From Batillaria attramentaria (lineage: Eukaryota; Mollusca; Gastropoda; Batillariidae), in NCBI GenBank assembly GCA_018292915.2, contig JACVVK020000061.1, forward strand, positions 62,001 to 126,000: a stretch of 64,000 bases of DNA. Reading direction: 5' to 3'. Positions within the stretch are counted from its first letter, which is position 1, and each line of letters starts with the position of its first letter. A program made the translations under genes and the position numbers. Below are positions 22,395 to 36,871 of this stretch, in pieces. The notes beneath the pieces are model-generated. The model searched no databases, had not been told where the DNA came from, and saw only the letters and a list, made by a program, of their open reading frames with translations.

Positions 22395-24080
22395 CACTTA
22401 AAGCACTTGAGCAAGAAGTTACACCAGCTAGTAAAGTTAGGAAGACAATCTAAGCTTTATATGCCATCATTATGTATATACTGTCTGGTATTGGTGATAA
22501 TGCTGATAATGATTATGCTCCTGAAGATGATGGGTGGGTGGGTGTTTGGGGGTTTAACGTCCTTTTCCACCACATACGAGTGATATCAAAGACGGGACAA
22601 CGAAGAAAAATCCAGCACAAATATTTGGCCACACCCGGGATACTAACTCACGACCCGAGCATTAGAAGTGCAAAGCTCTACCATTCGGCCACCCCTGAAG
22701 ATGATGGTGATGATGGTGATGACGGATTTGTAACAAGTCTAAGTCAATAATCACAATCAGTACGAACGAGTATGAGTGTCCTGTTATGAGCTGCTAAGGG
22801 GATTTTCCCGTAACTGTGTGAAATTTCAAGCCAGCAGCAGTTATTTCCCATTTCCAAGCCTGCGCAAAAGCAACCATTCACATACTCGGCATGTAGCCTC
22901 GGTATGTATATAATCATTAAACATCTTGGAACTTTGTCGTAATATGGTATACTTCAAAATGCTGGAACAGTACATTGTAAATTCTATGCAAGAATTTACA
23001 AAATGTAAAAATAATTTGCCAGAGGAATACGATTTTCTTTAAGTCTACGGTCCATTCCTGAACAGACTGGGACGTACTAGACAAAGCTTCTAAAAATAGC
23101 CACCAATCACTGCCGTCTAGCTAGTCCACAGTCCGCAACCAAGCAAACGCCGTCTGCTCAGAACGCGGAATATACATCTACAACAAGTAATACGCCGACC
23201 ACAGACCCAAGTGACTGATTCTGATGAACAGAGTCAGCGCACTGGACGAAAAGTTATCCACTCGCTGCCGCATGCCTGTCGGACGTATTGAGACTAAAAA
23301 AAAAAAAAAAAAAATCCGGAACCATGTTTCGGAACTGGCTCCGTACCGCCACATTTCGTGTCTTCACTCAACTCTCGGAACAGCATGGCACAAATTACTG
23401 GGTGTCTTCACTCAGCTCCCGGAACAGCATGACACAAATTACTAGGTGAATCACTGTCGGCCAGGCTATAAACACAACGGATCTAGAGCAATCAGCCTCG
23501 AAAAAAATTCACAAACATTCTATCTGATTAGACTATAGCCGGGAAACTCGTTAAACCATCTTAATGTTATCTCCAGAAGAGAATCTGTCCTGGGAGGCCC
23601 TGTGAACCATCCCTTTATTGCAGCACTTGAAGAATGAGTTACACCAGCTAGTGAATTTGAAATCCACTCTAATTATGTTCCATCATTATGTATGCTGCCT
23701 GGTATTGATGATCATGATGATAATGATAACGCTGCTGAAGATGATGGTGATGACGGTGATGATGAAAACCATGTAAAAGCTAGGATTTGTGACAAGTGAA
23801 AGTCTACAATCGCAATTATTTACTGCAAACGAGTATGAGTGTCCTGGTCTGAGCTGCTAAGGTCCCAAGGGGATTTCCACTTACGTGTGTGAATTTCAAG
23901 CCAGCAGCAGTTACTTCCCATTTTCAGGTCTGCGCACAAGCAACCATTCACATACTCCGTATGTAGCCTCAAACGTTAAGCATTTTGGAACATTGTCGTA
24001 ATTCGATATACTCCCAAATGGCGAAACAGTACACTGTATATAAACTCTGTGCAAGAATTACAAAACGAAAATCATAAATG
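22395..24080. repeat. Tandem duplication (two ~0.5 kb units 1.2 kb apart)
   Basis: 22395-23040 and 23620-24080 share GTTACACCAGCTAGT, GAGCTGCTAAGG, TTTCAAGCCAGCAGCAGTTA and (GAT)n. No ORF stands out. The stretch 20868-25229 between B' and gene 2 otherwise holds only microsatellites and unique DNA. Confidence 0.7.
22532..22692 (-). mobile_element. tRNA-derived SINE (family 1) with target-site duplication
   Basis: Flanked on both sides by CCTGAAGATGATGG (14 bp). Inserted in the first of two tandem units; the second unit (near 23740) shows the empty site. Confidence 0.85.
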
Positions 24081-24220
24081 TACAAATGCCTAATGATATA
24101 CAGACATGTAAGAACAATGCACAGATCAGGACGAAAAACAGTCAAACTGAAACACGATTAGAAATTCTACTGTAAGTTAAAACTCATCTCATTTATACAG
24201 CACTTGCTCTTTTTAATAGA

Positions 24221-24221
<1 letters not shown>

Positions 24222-24266
<45 letters not shown>

Positions 24267-24268
24267 GG
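24222..24268. repeat. (AAT)n microsatellite
   Basis: Trinucleotide run between B' and gene 2. Confidence 0.9.
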
Positions 24269-25229
24269 TCTTATAAAGCGCTAACAGTCTGCTCAAAGAA
24301 CACTCAGTGCGCTACACACACACATTCTCACGCATACATGAAACAATGAAACACTAAGCATGTGTGCGGGGGGGGGGGGGGGGCTGTCAGGAGGGGTAGA
24401 TCTCTTGTACTTGTAAGCTAGCTTCTAAGAGTAGGGCGAATGAAAGCCTTTCATGCCATGGATATGAATTCCAGCGGGGAACCTTTCAGTGAAATACTAA
24501 AGTGCGTCACATAAAAATCTAGAGCCGAAAGACACTAAGACAATGCGTCAAAGGGATTCAAAGCTGCTGACAGAGCGAGACTGAGAGAGGACAGATTAGA
24601 ATGAAATGTCAAACTTCGATGTAGCCGATATGGCACATTTTTACCCGTCCGTCCCCCCCCCCCCCCCATCCCCCTCTCCCTTAGCCCCACTTCCATCCCC
24701 GCCCGTACCCCCATACTACAAACAAACGCGACCTAAAATTAAGGTTACTTTGTTCAAGTTTCGTTTTCGAAACTAATGAACACAAAGTTTGCATAACAGG
24801 GTACAGCGCGGAGATTTAAACTGAAATGTGAATCATGACAAGAAGTATTGTTTACAAGTGTGCATTGAACACGGAATTTCGATACACAGTCTTGTCCTTG
24901 ATGTGATCAGTACTTAACAAGGAAAAACGTCTCTTGCTTTGTTTCTGTTCATTTTAATCCGGTTCTGATGGGCGCACGTTTATACTGATATTATCTACAC
25001 GTACATCATGTGGTTGGGTCATCATCGCTTGTCTTCAGTGGAAATTTCATAGTAAAGTAAAAAACAAAAACGTAAGTTCACAGCGCATTCCATACCTTAC
25101 AAAACTCCAAAATTCCCAGACTAGTAATATGACGGCATTGAAATTCCCAGGAGTAAAGAGCCCGAAATGGCAATTTATCTTCGAAAAATGTAAACTCCAA
25201 TCTATCAATATGTGCCCAAACACGGGGTA

Positions 25230-25352
25230 TCAAACGTCTCCGATATGACTGTACTCTGGATTCTGTCCTTTGTCCGATTCTGACGGCTGCCGTCCAGAAA
25301 TCATCAGCGTGTTGTATTCGTCATCGGCAGCTGGTGTTTGCGTCATATCCAC
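25230..25352 (-). CDS. Gene 2 terminal tail exon (YNTL, YSHI)
   Basis: 123 nt, acceptor TTTTGCCAG, 40 codons plus stop. DDEYNTLMISGRQPS and NPEYSHIGDV. The EYxxL and YSHIG ends match the type B tail, which supports both this exon and its link to gene 2. Confidence 0.7.
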   Translation of the reverse strand: MDMTQTPAADDEYNTLMISGRQPSESDKGQNPEYSHIGDV

Positions 25353-28300
25353 CTGGCAAAAGAGAAAATCACTAGTGTTAAACTCAGTTCATTTGTTTAT
25401 GTCCTGAAGAAGGCGTAAGCCGAAACGTCGACCTGTGCCGTCCTTTGTTAAGTGGTTTCTGTCCCTTTTGTGTCGCTTTTATTTGCTTAACTTGTAACCA
25501 CTTCGCAGTCATTACCGTTTCCGTTTCTCAGTGGAGAGAGTTAGACACAGTTACCTACGCACATTAGTTAGACACAGAGTTAGACACAGTTTCATTACAG
25601 TAAGACACAGTTACTTTCATTTAATTTAGACAGTTAGACACATGGTTACGTACATTCTGATTCAACCCTAGAAAATTATTTGAAAGAGTGAAATGTAAAA
25701 TAGCAAAAAAGATGTTGGCCTAGGCTTTTATCCACGTGTCACGGTGCCAAAACGCGCAAGATTATAATGCGTCAAGCAGCTGAATTGTGCTGGTATGTAA
25801 AAAAAACAAAAACAAAAAAAAAAAAAAAACAGATGGAGAAACAAACAAAACTGACTTCATTAATGATTGGTGACGACGGGTGTTCCGGAGAAAACGCTCC
25901 GACGTTCTCGTAGTTGTATCTGACACCTCTTGCACTGGATCTTCTGGCACCTGTGACAGAAGGTGACGTGTAAAAGGTTTGCAGTTGCCACAACCAATGC
26001 AAAACGAACGATGACTGTAAGTTAAAACGTGGAAAAAAATAGACGCCGAAAACAGCCGAACTCATCTATAGACAACATTAGATGCCTTTCTGATAGGACC
26101 TCATGAACATGGGAGGGGCTGGAGGAGATAATAATTTTATTGAGCCAAAAATCCGGCGGGGGGGGGGGGTGTCTTTTTACTAGCGACTTTCGGCTGATTT
26201 CTTTCCTTAAATAAAAAAAAACCTCTGAGTTTCAGCTTCAGCTTCAACACATGTAAAAAAACAACAAAAAAAAACCCCAACAACAACAACAAAAAAACAT
26301 TATTACAACCACACAATACCGGCATGATTTCCATGTCAGCTTTGACAGAAAACAAGTTTTGTTTCAAGAACAAGTATTCAAACAAGTAAACAAACATAAT
26401 TATCTCAGACCTACACCATGATGTAGGAATAATTTTAATACCAAACGAAAGCTGCATTGTTTAGTTGAACAAGTAACCCCACATGCTCAGAATCAACTTC
26501 CGTCCCCCTTCTAGAGGTTCCGTCACATTTTCAACGAGTGGTGCCTTCTTTAGCACTAAAATTGCATATCATGCAAAACCTACCACCATCAGCGTCTGCA
26601 GATTTGCGTTTAGAGGTTCGCTTTGGTTTGACAGTCGGTTTGGCTTTCCTGGAGTCTGTGTTTACGTGTTCCGGGCCACGGTTTTCTTGTGTCTGCCTTG
26701 CAGAGCCGGTAGCAGAATGACGTGCTTTGGGACCTTTGTTGACTTGCGCATAAACATCACCATGCTGCGAGGTTGACGGAGAAACATCCAGTGATTGGGC
26801 TCGATTCTTTTTGGCCGTCTTGTCAACAGCTGCGTAGACATCTTGTGAGCCATTAGCGTCGGCTTGGTTTTCAGCAACAGTCGTGTAGTCGGCGTCTGCG
26901 CAGTGAGGTGGTTCTCGGCGGGTGTCGGAGATTGCTTGGTAGCTAGGGCCGTCATCGTCATGTTCTTCCGTGGTCTTGTTCTGTGAAGAAACCTTCCATG
27001 CCACTGCAACGGGTCTCGGTGAGGGAACGGAGTGCAGGTTAGCTGCCGAGGCTTCACCCATTCCATAGATCACGTTGATGTGTTCCTCAAATTCTGTTTC
27101 AGCTGCAAGAATTTAAAGGCCCATTATAATTTATAAGATAAAAACATTTACACCACTCGCCAGTGCAAACATTCAGTGAGTTAACTATGAGTGCTTTACG
27201 TCCGAAAATAGTAATGAAGTGGTTCGATTGTTTGCGTAGCTACCTCGCCGGAGGCTCGGTAGCTACACAAACCGTAAACCACTCGAACTAATCATGTAAG
27301 CTCTATTTAAATAAGGTCTCTCCACTAACAATGCAGTCTCATGCATAAAATGTATTGTCTGTCATTTATCGAGACGGTATTCATATTGTCCTGTTCCACG
27401 GAACCATAATATTAATTTCATGTTTCTATTGCCATTTGTACAGACGAAAAGCAATGTATTTTCCCGCTGGTTCAAAAATGGTCGGGGAGCCGGGGTGGCC
27501 GAATGATAGAGCGTTGGACTTCTAATGCTCGGGGCGTGAGTTCGTATCCTGGCTGGGGCCTAATATTTATGCTGGCTTTTTCATCGTTGCCCCGTCTTTG
27601 ATATCACCCGTATGTGGTGGAAAAGGACGTTAAACCCCCAAACACCCCCCCCCCAAAAAAAAAAAAAATGGTCCCCAAACATCTACCACTATTAGACTAA
27701 GGGCGCCATTGTAGAAAATGTGGCAAATTACCACACGAACATACCTGTGATTTCATGTGTTCCATGACCGCATTCACAGCTTAAGAGTACAATACAATTA
27801 TACCGTAGAGTGTGTCATCGGGACTACTGGAGAATCAATATTTGATCTGCGCTTTAAGTCTTTTGTGTAGCCAGTACATTATAGCCGTGTATGTCACAAA
27901 ATCCACGATAGCTTGGATAGCCATTTGGTAAAGCATTGGGCTTTCAATACTTGGGTCGTGAGTTCGAATCCTGGCTGGAGCCAAATATTTGTGCTAGCTT
28001 TTTTCTCGTTGCCCCGTCTTTGATATCGCACATACGCGGTGGGAAAGGACGTTAAACTCCCAAGCACCCCTGCCTCCCCCTCCCCCCCCCCCAAACACAC
28101 ACACATACACACACAATTTTTTTTTTTATCCAGTGTACTAAACTCAGTGTAACTAAGCCCATTTTCGAAACATGTCAAGTTTTTTTTTTTTTTTTTTTTA
28201 ACTCCGCCTACCTTCTTCGTTTGATGTGTTGCTTATTCCTTGGAAATTCTGATTCGAAGTCCCTGGAAATGAAACAATATGAAACTGTTACTGTTGGTTT

Positions 28301-31133
28301 GGTAAGTGTAACAAACTTGGAGATTTACTCCGGAGTAAAAAAAGAAAAAAAAAAAGAAAAAAAAAGAAATTCTTACTGCGGAGGAAAAACCTCACACTTC
28401 TTTGGTTTGGGAATAATAATAATAACAACAATTATTATAATAATAATAATTGATTATTGTGCCTCAGGCATCATAGTCACCCCTAAAATGCTTCAGTCTA
28501 AAAATAATACCATGCACAGACCATTCAAGGACACGCCCCTGACAGGAGTTTAACAAAAATTGAATGTCTCCTTTCCGTTCAGGCCTCACTGGAGTAATGC
28601 ACGTGTACTCTTTATTTAGGCCAGATAGGCAGTTCGCACAAATCCGCTTGCCTCACTTGTGTCCCACCTCTGTGCAAAAAAAGTCCCAGCTTGGCTCTTT
28701 TTGTGACCGTCTGCCATACACCTTGATCTACATAACGCAAAAGTCACGAAAATCTCACTTGTTCACAACAAAATCACTACAGACTAGCACACTCGCCAAA
28801 CAGGGTACCACAAATAAACACCAAACATGACCCCACGGTCAATTTGTGGCCTAATACGCCTGTGCTTCCGTCTACCCGTGAGTCTGTAGACATTTCAGAC
28901 AAACTAAGAAACGATGAGACTTTAGAAATATCCTTGTACACGAGGTACTGTTCAAGAGTTCTGTAAATCGCTGCTCACCTTTTTTTCTCCTGGAGATGGC
29001 AACGAGAGTGACGATAACGATGACAATGAGGAGAGCCACAGCGCCACCTACACCACCAGCTATCGCCGCCAGAGGAACTGCCTCACTGGCTTCTGGTTCT
29101 GAAAAAGAAGCATTTATGTCTGGCATTCGTGAGACAGGGAAAACTTTGTGTCCCAGAGAATCTACTGCGTGTTCGCACTGTAAAGGTACCACAAGTCAAA
29201 ACCTACACTAACTACAACACGACCCGAGCTATTGGCGGAGTTGTCCACGTTCAGTGAATTTATTTGACAAAACGGAAAAGCAAAATCCCAGCAAAGGATT
29301 AATAAAACATACAAGTCCAAGATTCAAGGAAAAAAGCAGTATTGCGAAATCCACTACTGTTTTGGGGGCTGAACCCGGCCGCCTCGCGCTACTTACACTG
29401 AGATACTGAAAGCAAAGAAAAAGCCAAGCAATTAAGTCAAATCAAAGTATTTGGTACCAGCATAAGGCGGTAACTACGCAGAAAACAGCTCAAGAGTAGA
29501 TTCCCGACACAAGTGACACGGAAGTCCGGTCGGGAAAGCTTTGAAACCAAAGGCAAATTAGTCCCACTTTCAGAAGCGCAGGCACTGAGGTAGGCATATC
29601 TAAGTGAGCTTCTACTAGACAGGGTAAACGAAAAAGGGGGTGAGAACTGAAATGCGCATAGCACCCAGGTGGGATAAAAGGGGAGGTGGCGGGATCAAGT
29701 TTGTAAAAACAGAGGAAATCCGCTGCTGCAGAGCGAACTGAAGTCTGTCTTCCAAAAGCGACGCTGGCGCAATGAGCTTGACACATCGGACAAGAGGACG
29801 AAGCGTCCAGCGTGCGGAATTAGGTCATGTTATGCAATGCCAATAGCGTGGCAACGCGAATAGCGTGGCGTTGGCGCTGGCCGCCTACGGAGAGGAAAGC
29901 CATGCCAGCCATAAATAGCCTTGCGCTTGTGAACGGCGCGCAACTTGTTGTGGAAAAGGACGTTACACCCCCGAACGCCCACCCACCCTGACAAAAGAAG
30001 TTAACAATTATATTTTTAAATACATGTTCTGTGGTTTTTACATAATGACATACATGAATTTCACATAAACTCACACACAAAGTAAAACAAAACCATAACA
30101 AGTATAATAAGATAAAGACACATAACTAATAAAAGCAGTTAACACACAAGCAAGACTAAAATAGGAAAGGCCAAGGCAAAACAGTACAACTAAGTAAATA
30201 ATATAATTTCTTCTTCTTCTTTTTCGGGGAGGGGGGGGGGGGGGGGGGGGGCTTGGAAACATATTCTGCTTTGTGAATTAGCCACAAGTGTGGAAAGATT
30301 GCCGATGGCAATACGCTGGCACTAGCAAATAATCATCTGTGAAAACAAAACCGATTGCAAATAAAAGATTGCAGCCAGAGAAGAACATTTCAGGAGAATC
30401 TCACATTTTGCATTTGGGAATGGTGAAGTTTCGTTATTCCCATGTATCTGTTGGGATCTCAATGATCTCTATGAAATATTTCACTTCGAGCTATTAAGTG
30501 TTTTTGGGGAAGTCGTGCAAACAATTTCAGACATTTCATTTATCATAGTACAACCGAGTACTTAAACACTGGTGGGAATTTGTTTCTGGAAAAAAATTTA
30601 AAACAAATTTTAAAATGATAGAACGACATTATAGGTTTGTAAACATGCTGCCTCCACAATGTGTCCTTCTATTCTTGCAATAGTAGAAAAGTAGACAGTT
30701 TAAATTGTACAATTTAACAAAATATACCTCCTTTCACTATTCCATCAAGCTTGATGAAAACGTCGACGGAACCAAACGAGTTTCCAAGTTTCATACGATA
30801 CAATCCGTTCTCTGCTTGGTCTTCATCATTGATGTTCATTGTGCATATGAAGATGTAGAGTTTGTCGTCACTAGGTTGACAATCAACCTGCAGGGCGGTT
30901 GAATGTTCACCAGTGTCGTTGGAGACATCAACGTCGGAGAAGTCGGTGCCTAGAAACACCACGCTTTGCATCCTGGGTGAAGGGAAGGCAACAAGCGATA
31001 TCTGGACTGTTTCTTGCTTGCTGAGGACAAGTGGGTTCGACTGGGATCCTTTGCCCTGGAGCGCGCCATCCAGTCTTAGGGCGCCTTGAGACAAAATACT
31101 ACAACTTGTTATATACCTCTCTCTCTCTCTCTG

Positions 31134-31196
<63 letters not shown>

Positions 31197-33405
31197 TAAA
31201 TTATATTACATATGAACTGTCTGCAGTCAAGTACGAAATACTCGGTTGTATTCTTTCGTTTTCTGGGCTTGTTTTAACTCGGGAACCAAGCCAATGTTCA
31301 AAGGTACCACCTCGACTTTTAGCCACGTGACTGGGGTTAAGTTTGTATCAGATATGAGGTCTTAGATCACCAGTCATTCCAAAGGCTGCAGATTGTACAG
31401 GAAAACTGAGACGTTAAATCTTATGAATGCGCAATGTGCTCATCAATGTATAATGCATAGTAAAGAAAGAAACGCTTTGTTGATCTCTTCCGTTGTCAAT
31501 GCTTCCATCACATCCAGCACCTTGTGTCCAGCATCAGGCGTGCGGTCGCAAGCCCAAACCCCCAAAAAGCACGCGTGGCGACCAGTAGTTTTTACTCATG
31601 GCACAACTCGGCCTTTTCACGCCACTCAGAAAACCACTTTCTCGGCTTCACACTGTCTCTGCTGCACTTCTAACATTGAGATCAACGTCCACACTGGTCA
31701 CAACACAGCCTGAAACATTTCCACACCTGCTCCGTGCAATTTAGGGCGTGACTGAAAAAAAGATTTTTCAGGCTGCATTTATTGTGTTATCCGCTGGCAG
31801 ACCATACACAAACTTACACCGATTACAGCCACAAACATTGAATGAAACGAAACGCAATACATCGGTGCTTCTAACACTATTTACTTACTGGCACCTATAT
31901 ACTTACAATTCACACGAAGTCTGACGCTCTTCTTATCTGTCCCGTTGTCGTTGCTTGCTTTACATCTATAGATGGCGGCATCCTGACAGCGAGCGGACCT
32001 GGTCAGCGTGTACTGTTGGACATTCTCATCGTGACCGATGGTGTGTGAAGTGTCCACCTCTAACGTCTGTCCAGTGTCCACTCTCACCACACGGATGGAC
32101 GGCTTGCGCCACCCGCTGGCCGCACATGTTACTGTGACGGTATCACTTTCATTGACACTTAATTCGTCAGGATCACCGTTCAGTGTGAGAGAAATGACTG
32201 TTGGCGATTTCGCGCCTGTAACAACGCAAGGAAGCGTTTCAGACAAAATCAGACGGACTACATACACAAAATGCTTAACATCATATTCTCTGTTTTTTCT
32301 ACCATGTTTCCTTAATAGTTTTCTCATTTCAAAATCATGTCTACTGAGCATATTCCGTGAAGCTCTCTAACCGAGTGTAACCCATCAGATCATATATGCT
32401 TATCGTACTTAAACTCTCACATGTCTGCAAGATTGACGATGTTTTTGTGTTTAAACCGCTAAATGCATGCATTCGTCCATAGAATGGACCCCTTTACATC
32501 CATCCTTTACATCCATCCTTTACATCCACCCTTCAAATCAACACACAATGGGGTGGGTGAGTGTTTGAGGGTTTCACGTGCTTTTCAATCACATGCGGGT
32601 GACAGATTATCAAAGACGGGGCAAACGAGCGAAAGGGCAGCACAAATATTTGGCCTCCAGCACTGAACGTCCAACGATATACCGGTCGACTGTCCCGGTT
32701 CCATTAATAGACAATGGCAAAAATACCTGAACCAGTTATCAACTAATGTGATCATCAAAGTTTGGATCACGCAAGCCTGAAAATTAGCACACAGATAGCC
32801 GGATACTCACGGAGCACCGTCAACGTCACTTCCGACCTATGAGTGTATAATTGAGGTCTCGGGGTCCAGTCTGCGGTGCATACGCAAGTGACGCTATCGT
32901 CCTGAGCAGTGGAAGGGTCAAAGTTGACGACGGGAGTCACAGATGACTGACCAAGCGTTGGACGTGGCTCAGTAGTGTCGGTGCCGTCAGCACGGTCTCC
33001 ACAGTAAAACGTTACTGATGCTACCGGAGGATTTCCACCGGTGACTGTACAAGTCAGCCTCAGACTGGTGCCTTCCGGTACTGTCCGGTCTGCAGTGTAG
33101 CCCGAGATGACAGGAGGCAAGTTGGGCGGATCTTTGAATGCAAAACAAGAAGACATCAGTATTCAGTTTTTCCAATGTCATATTGCCTTTTAGGCATGAC
33201 AGCAAGATGAATCTCGATGGGTATTGCTAAACACACTGATTAAAATGCTAGTTTGGCAGAGCCTTAGGCTTGAGTTTGTAAATAAGCAGTTTTGTCATCG
33301 CGAAGACGTAACATACAGACAATTAATGCGAGAAAGAATAAATTGATGATTCAATTGCTAGGAATCAACAGAAATTGCTTCTTTTTTTAAAGAAAATGAA
33401 ACACT

Positions 33406-33445
<40 letters not shown>

Positions 33446-33612
33446 CCCTGCATGTCCTAGGTTTATACTGCCACGTGGACCAGTTTGCATTCGTTGTCCA
33501 AAGTAACATTTTTTCTCACGTAGCCTAGTGCAGACACTCTTAGCCGCGAATTGGTCTTTGTGGCTTGCGCGGCGTCAAGCCTGAAAATCTCTCTCTCTCT
33601 CTCTCTCTCTCA

Positions 33613-33683
<71 letters not shown>

Positions 33684-34351
33684 TATGTAAAAACATTGAC
33701 TGCTCACATAAAACTCGGAGTATGTAATCCACTGTCCTTTTAATCGACGCATGTGGTCCCCACGTCAACTTACAGGTATACACACTCTCATCGTGTTCAC
33801 GCCGGACATTCCTTACAACCAGCTCTGTCGTGTTGGAATGTCCTGGCCACCACACTGTTGCGGCTGGGTTTCCAGGTCTTGTTTCAGATGGGACACATGT
33901 ACATCGTAGGTCAGTTCCTTCAATCGTGGAATGTGCGCAGTCTGCTAATCTTGGAGGACCTGGGTGTTCTGCAAATGTGTGGGAAGTCTGCCATAAAACA
34001 CCCCATTTATTAAAGCAAATCGTCGAAGTTTTAAGTTTAAAATTCTTAGAAATCAAAATTTCAACTGAAGACTGGTTAAGTGCTGTAACATTTTAAGAAG
34101 AAGATAAAGAACACTTGTCAGTTTTGTAGCTGGCACTTACCAATCTGAACGTTACCAACATGATGCTCTTTAGTTCCCGGAGAGACCCACAAACTGTACT
34201 CGTAGCGGTCTTCCACAGTCGGAAGAGGTTCTGTGTAAAAACACGCTCCCCGATAGTACACACGCCCAGAATAGTCTTGGAAACGGGTGGTGGCCATCGG
34301 TTCTGTAACCCTCCTTGTCTGCGCGAGCGCACACACACACACACACACACA

Positions 34352-34433
<82 letters not shown>

Positions 34434-36839
34434 TATCGAGAATATCAACAATATAAAGTCTTTTGTCTGATTCCAATTCTATAGATTCCTAAGAAGTGTT
34501 CCCGTTCTCTACATTTCATAAATTTGGTCAACGTGTAAGCTGCATTCGCAGCATTAAATCACTTTATGTGTAATCTATTTCGATGCCAAATACGGCGGAA
34601 TTACGCAATCAGCAATGAACACTTTGTTTTGACGCAACGTACTAACAGAGAAGAGCATGTCACCGGCAAGCAATAAGTACTTGACAAGTGATTCACACCC
34701 TTGTGTTCCTTGAAGCACTATGCACACTTACTTGATTGAACTCGACATTCACATATGCAGGATATTGCTTAAGCGTTTTAGATATTTGACTCGTTAGAAC
34801 CCGTACCTCACATTTTAAACAAAAGAATGAAGTGCCAAGTGTATTCTGAAGGGACTATGTATGATTTAACACAAAGGCCAGCATTGAGCACGCAATATTT
34901 AAAGACTTCTTTGAGTTCAGTCGATGCACCTTTAAACGAGGGACGCTGCCTGGCACAAGTGGCAGCAATTGTAAACAGCACAGTGAGATTAACAAACGAC
35001 GCTTGGGTTGTTATTTTGACAAAGGCGATTGATGTAAATTTTACCAGTCCATTGTGTTTTTGAAACCACGTGCAGCTGTAGGCCCCGGTCGAGCGGTAGA
35101 TCTTTGGAATGTAGCAATATCCGTTCACAGTCCATGTAGTTGAGTTTATCCATACGGAACACGAGCTTGGATCAGGTGTGCCTGGGTCTGTATAATTAAT
35201 ATAATGACCGTGATATGTGTCTCGTGTTAGCCATCTATTGGCAGCAGCCTGAGCTATCATTATATACTTGCTCTAGTGATAAAGCGAAACTGTTGAGAAC
35301 GGGGCAAAGTTATTTTTGTTGTTGTTGTTCGTGTGTTTTAAACAGATTTCTTTCATAAGTATTTGATCTGACGGTTAGAATGGGCGGATTTTTTTTCACC
35401 AATTCACGCGCACATTTTAATATCGTTTCAAAGTCCTGCTTATTGTCATTAAACACGCATTGATAAATATGATTTCCGGAGCTTTCACAATAAAGATCAG
35501 TCATTTTTCAAGATCAAAATTTGAACAAACTGCTGACGGTTAAAAAAAAAACCAACCCAAAACACCCCACATAAATTCGACAGCTTTCTGCTTCATTTAC
35601 TGAAATTACTTTTCAGAGTTAGTGTTTCCAAAGCCATGGAGTTTTGAGGATATTAATATTTCACGACAGGACACGTAATGTTACACTGCTTCCTAGAATG
35701 ACTCATCTCCATCATGTGCAAATCTCAACGATTCAATGATAATATTTGAAAACGCAGGCCTACCAAGGACGGCAGAACGTAAACATACATGGGTGCATAT
35801 ACATGTAAAGGCACATAAAAGAGTAACGACCACAACATGGACAAACACAGACACACACGCGCGCGCGCGCTATATGCGTGTCTTCCTCTCAGAAACAAAA
35901 ATAAAGGGAAGACAACGACAATGAAACACAGATGAAATTATTGTCATTCGAAAAATACTCACAGAAAAAGCGTAGATAACAGGTTGCGGTAGCTGGGTAC
36001 CAAACATCCCCTTGATAACAAGAAAAAGGTTTGTTGTCCTGTTCTCGGATATTCCCTGTGAAAGTCAGCTTGCTTGTCCCAGGATACGGCCGTTCCAGTT
36101 GCACGTGGTAACTAGTGTTTACTACGCAAACATTAATGCTATTGCAGCATCCTATTAATGAAGATGATGTGTCCCAGCAGACAGTATCATGCGGTCCTAT
36201 GTTGTTACACATCAAGGTAAACGGCCCTCTGTCGTCTTCTCGAAAAAATATGTTGTTGTTGTTGTTGTTGTCACAGCCAGCTATTGTGTAAGCTGTAAAT
36301 CATGAAATAAAAGGAACTTCAGTTGAGAGAAGTGTATCTACAACCTATATAATGATTGACGAGAATCGTAACCTTAATCAAGCATTGTAACAAAATATTC
36401 TTCTCGTCCCGGAAAATGAGGCGTATAATTATGATTATTTTGCAGGCACTGTTAAGGTTGTGGGCGGCCGGTGGTCTAGTGGTTAAGAGACCTGTCACCA
36501 ATGCGAGAGGTCAGGGGTTCGAGTCCCACTCGGGGCAAAGAATTTTTCCTTCTCGTATGTGGCACCGTTCATTCGGGCCGATCGTCGGGGGTTCTCTCCG
36601 GGTACTCCGGCTTCCTCCCCCTCTGCTTTGGAAATGTTCAGCCCACCAAATTTAACAAATAAATGCAATGCTAAATTAAGAAATTTAAATAGCTGAGCTG
36701 ACCCTTCGCACCACGTGATTGTAATGTGTGTATGTCCGGTGTGTGAGAGAATGTGTGTGATTCACGTGAGCGTGCGTGTTGGGTTCAGTTCGCGGCGCTT
36801 TGAGCCGATTCATGAAATTGGGTCAAGCGCCTATATAAT

Positions 36840-36871
<32 letters not shown>

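Noticed and set aside
29117..29945. Possible gene in the 830 bp present in gene 2 but not gene 1
   Set aside because: Only short frames without recognisable domains or splice support; likely an insert or a gene 1 deletion.
34808..35044. Extension of the Ig2a exon (frame continues ITTQASFVNLTV onward)
   Set aside because: The conserved phase-0 donor after HNGL matches a good GTGAGT donor in gene 4 and the phase-0 start of the 178 nt exon; the extension is not conserved in frame in genes 1 and 3.
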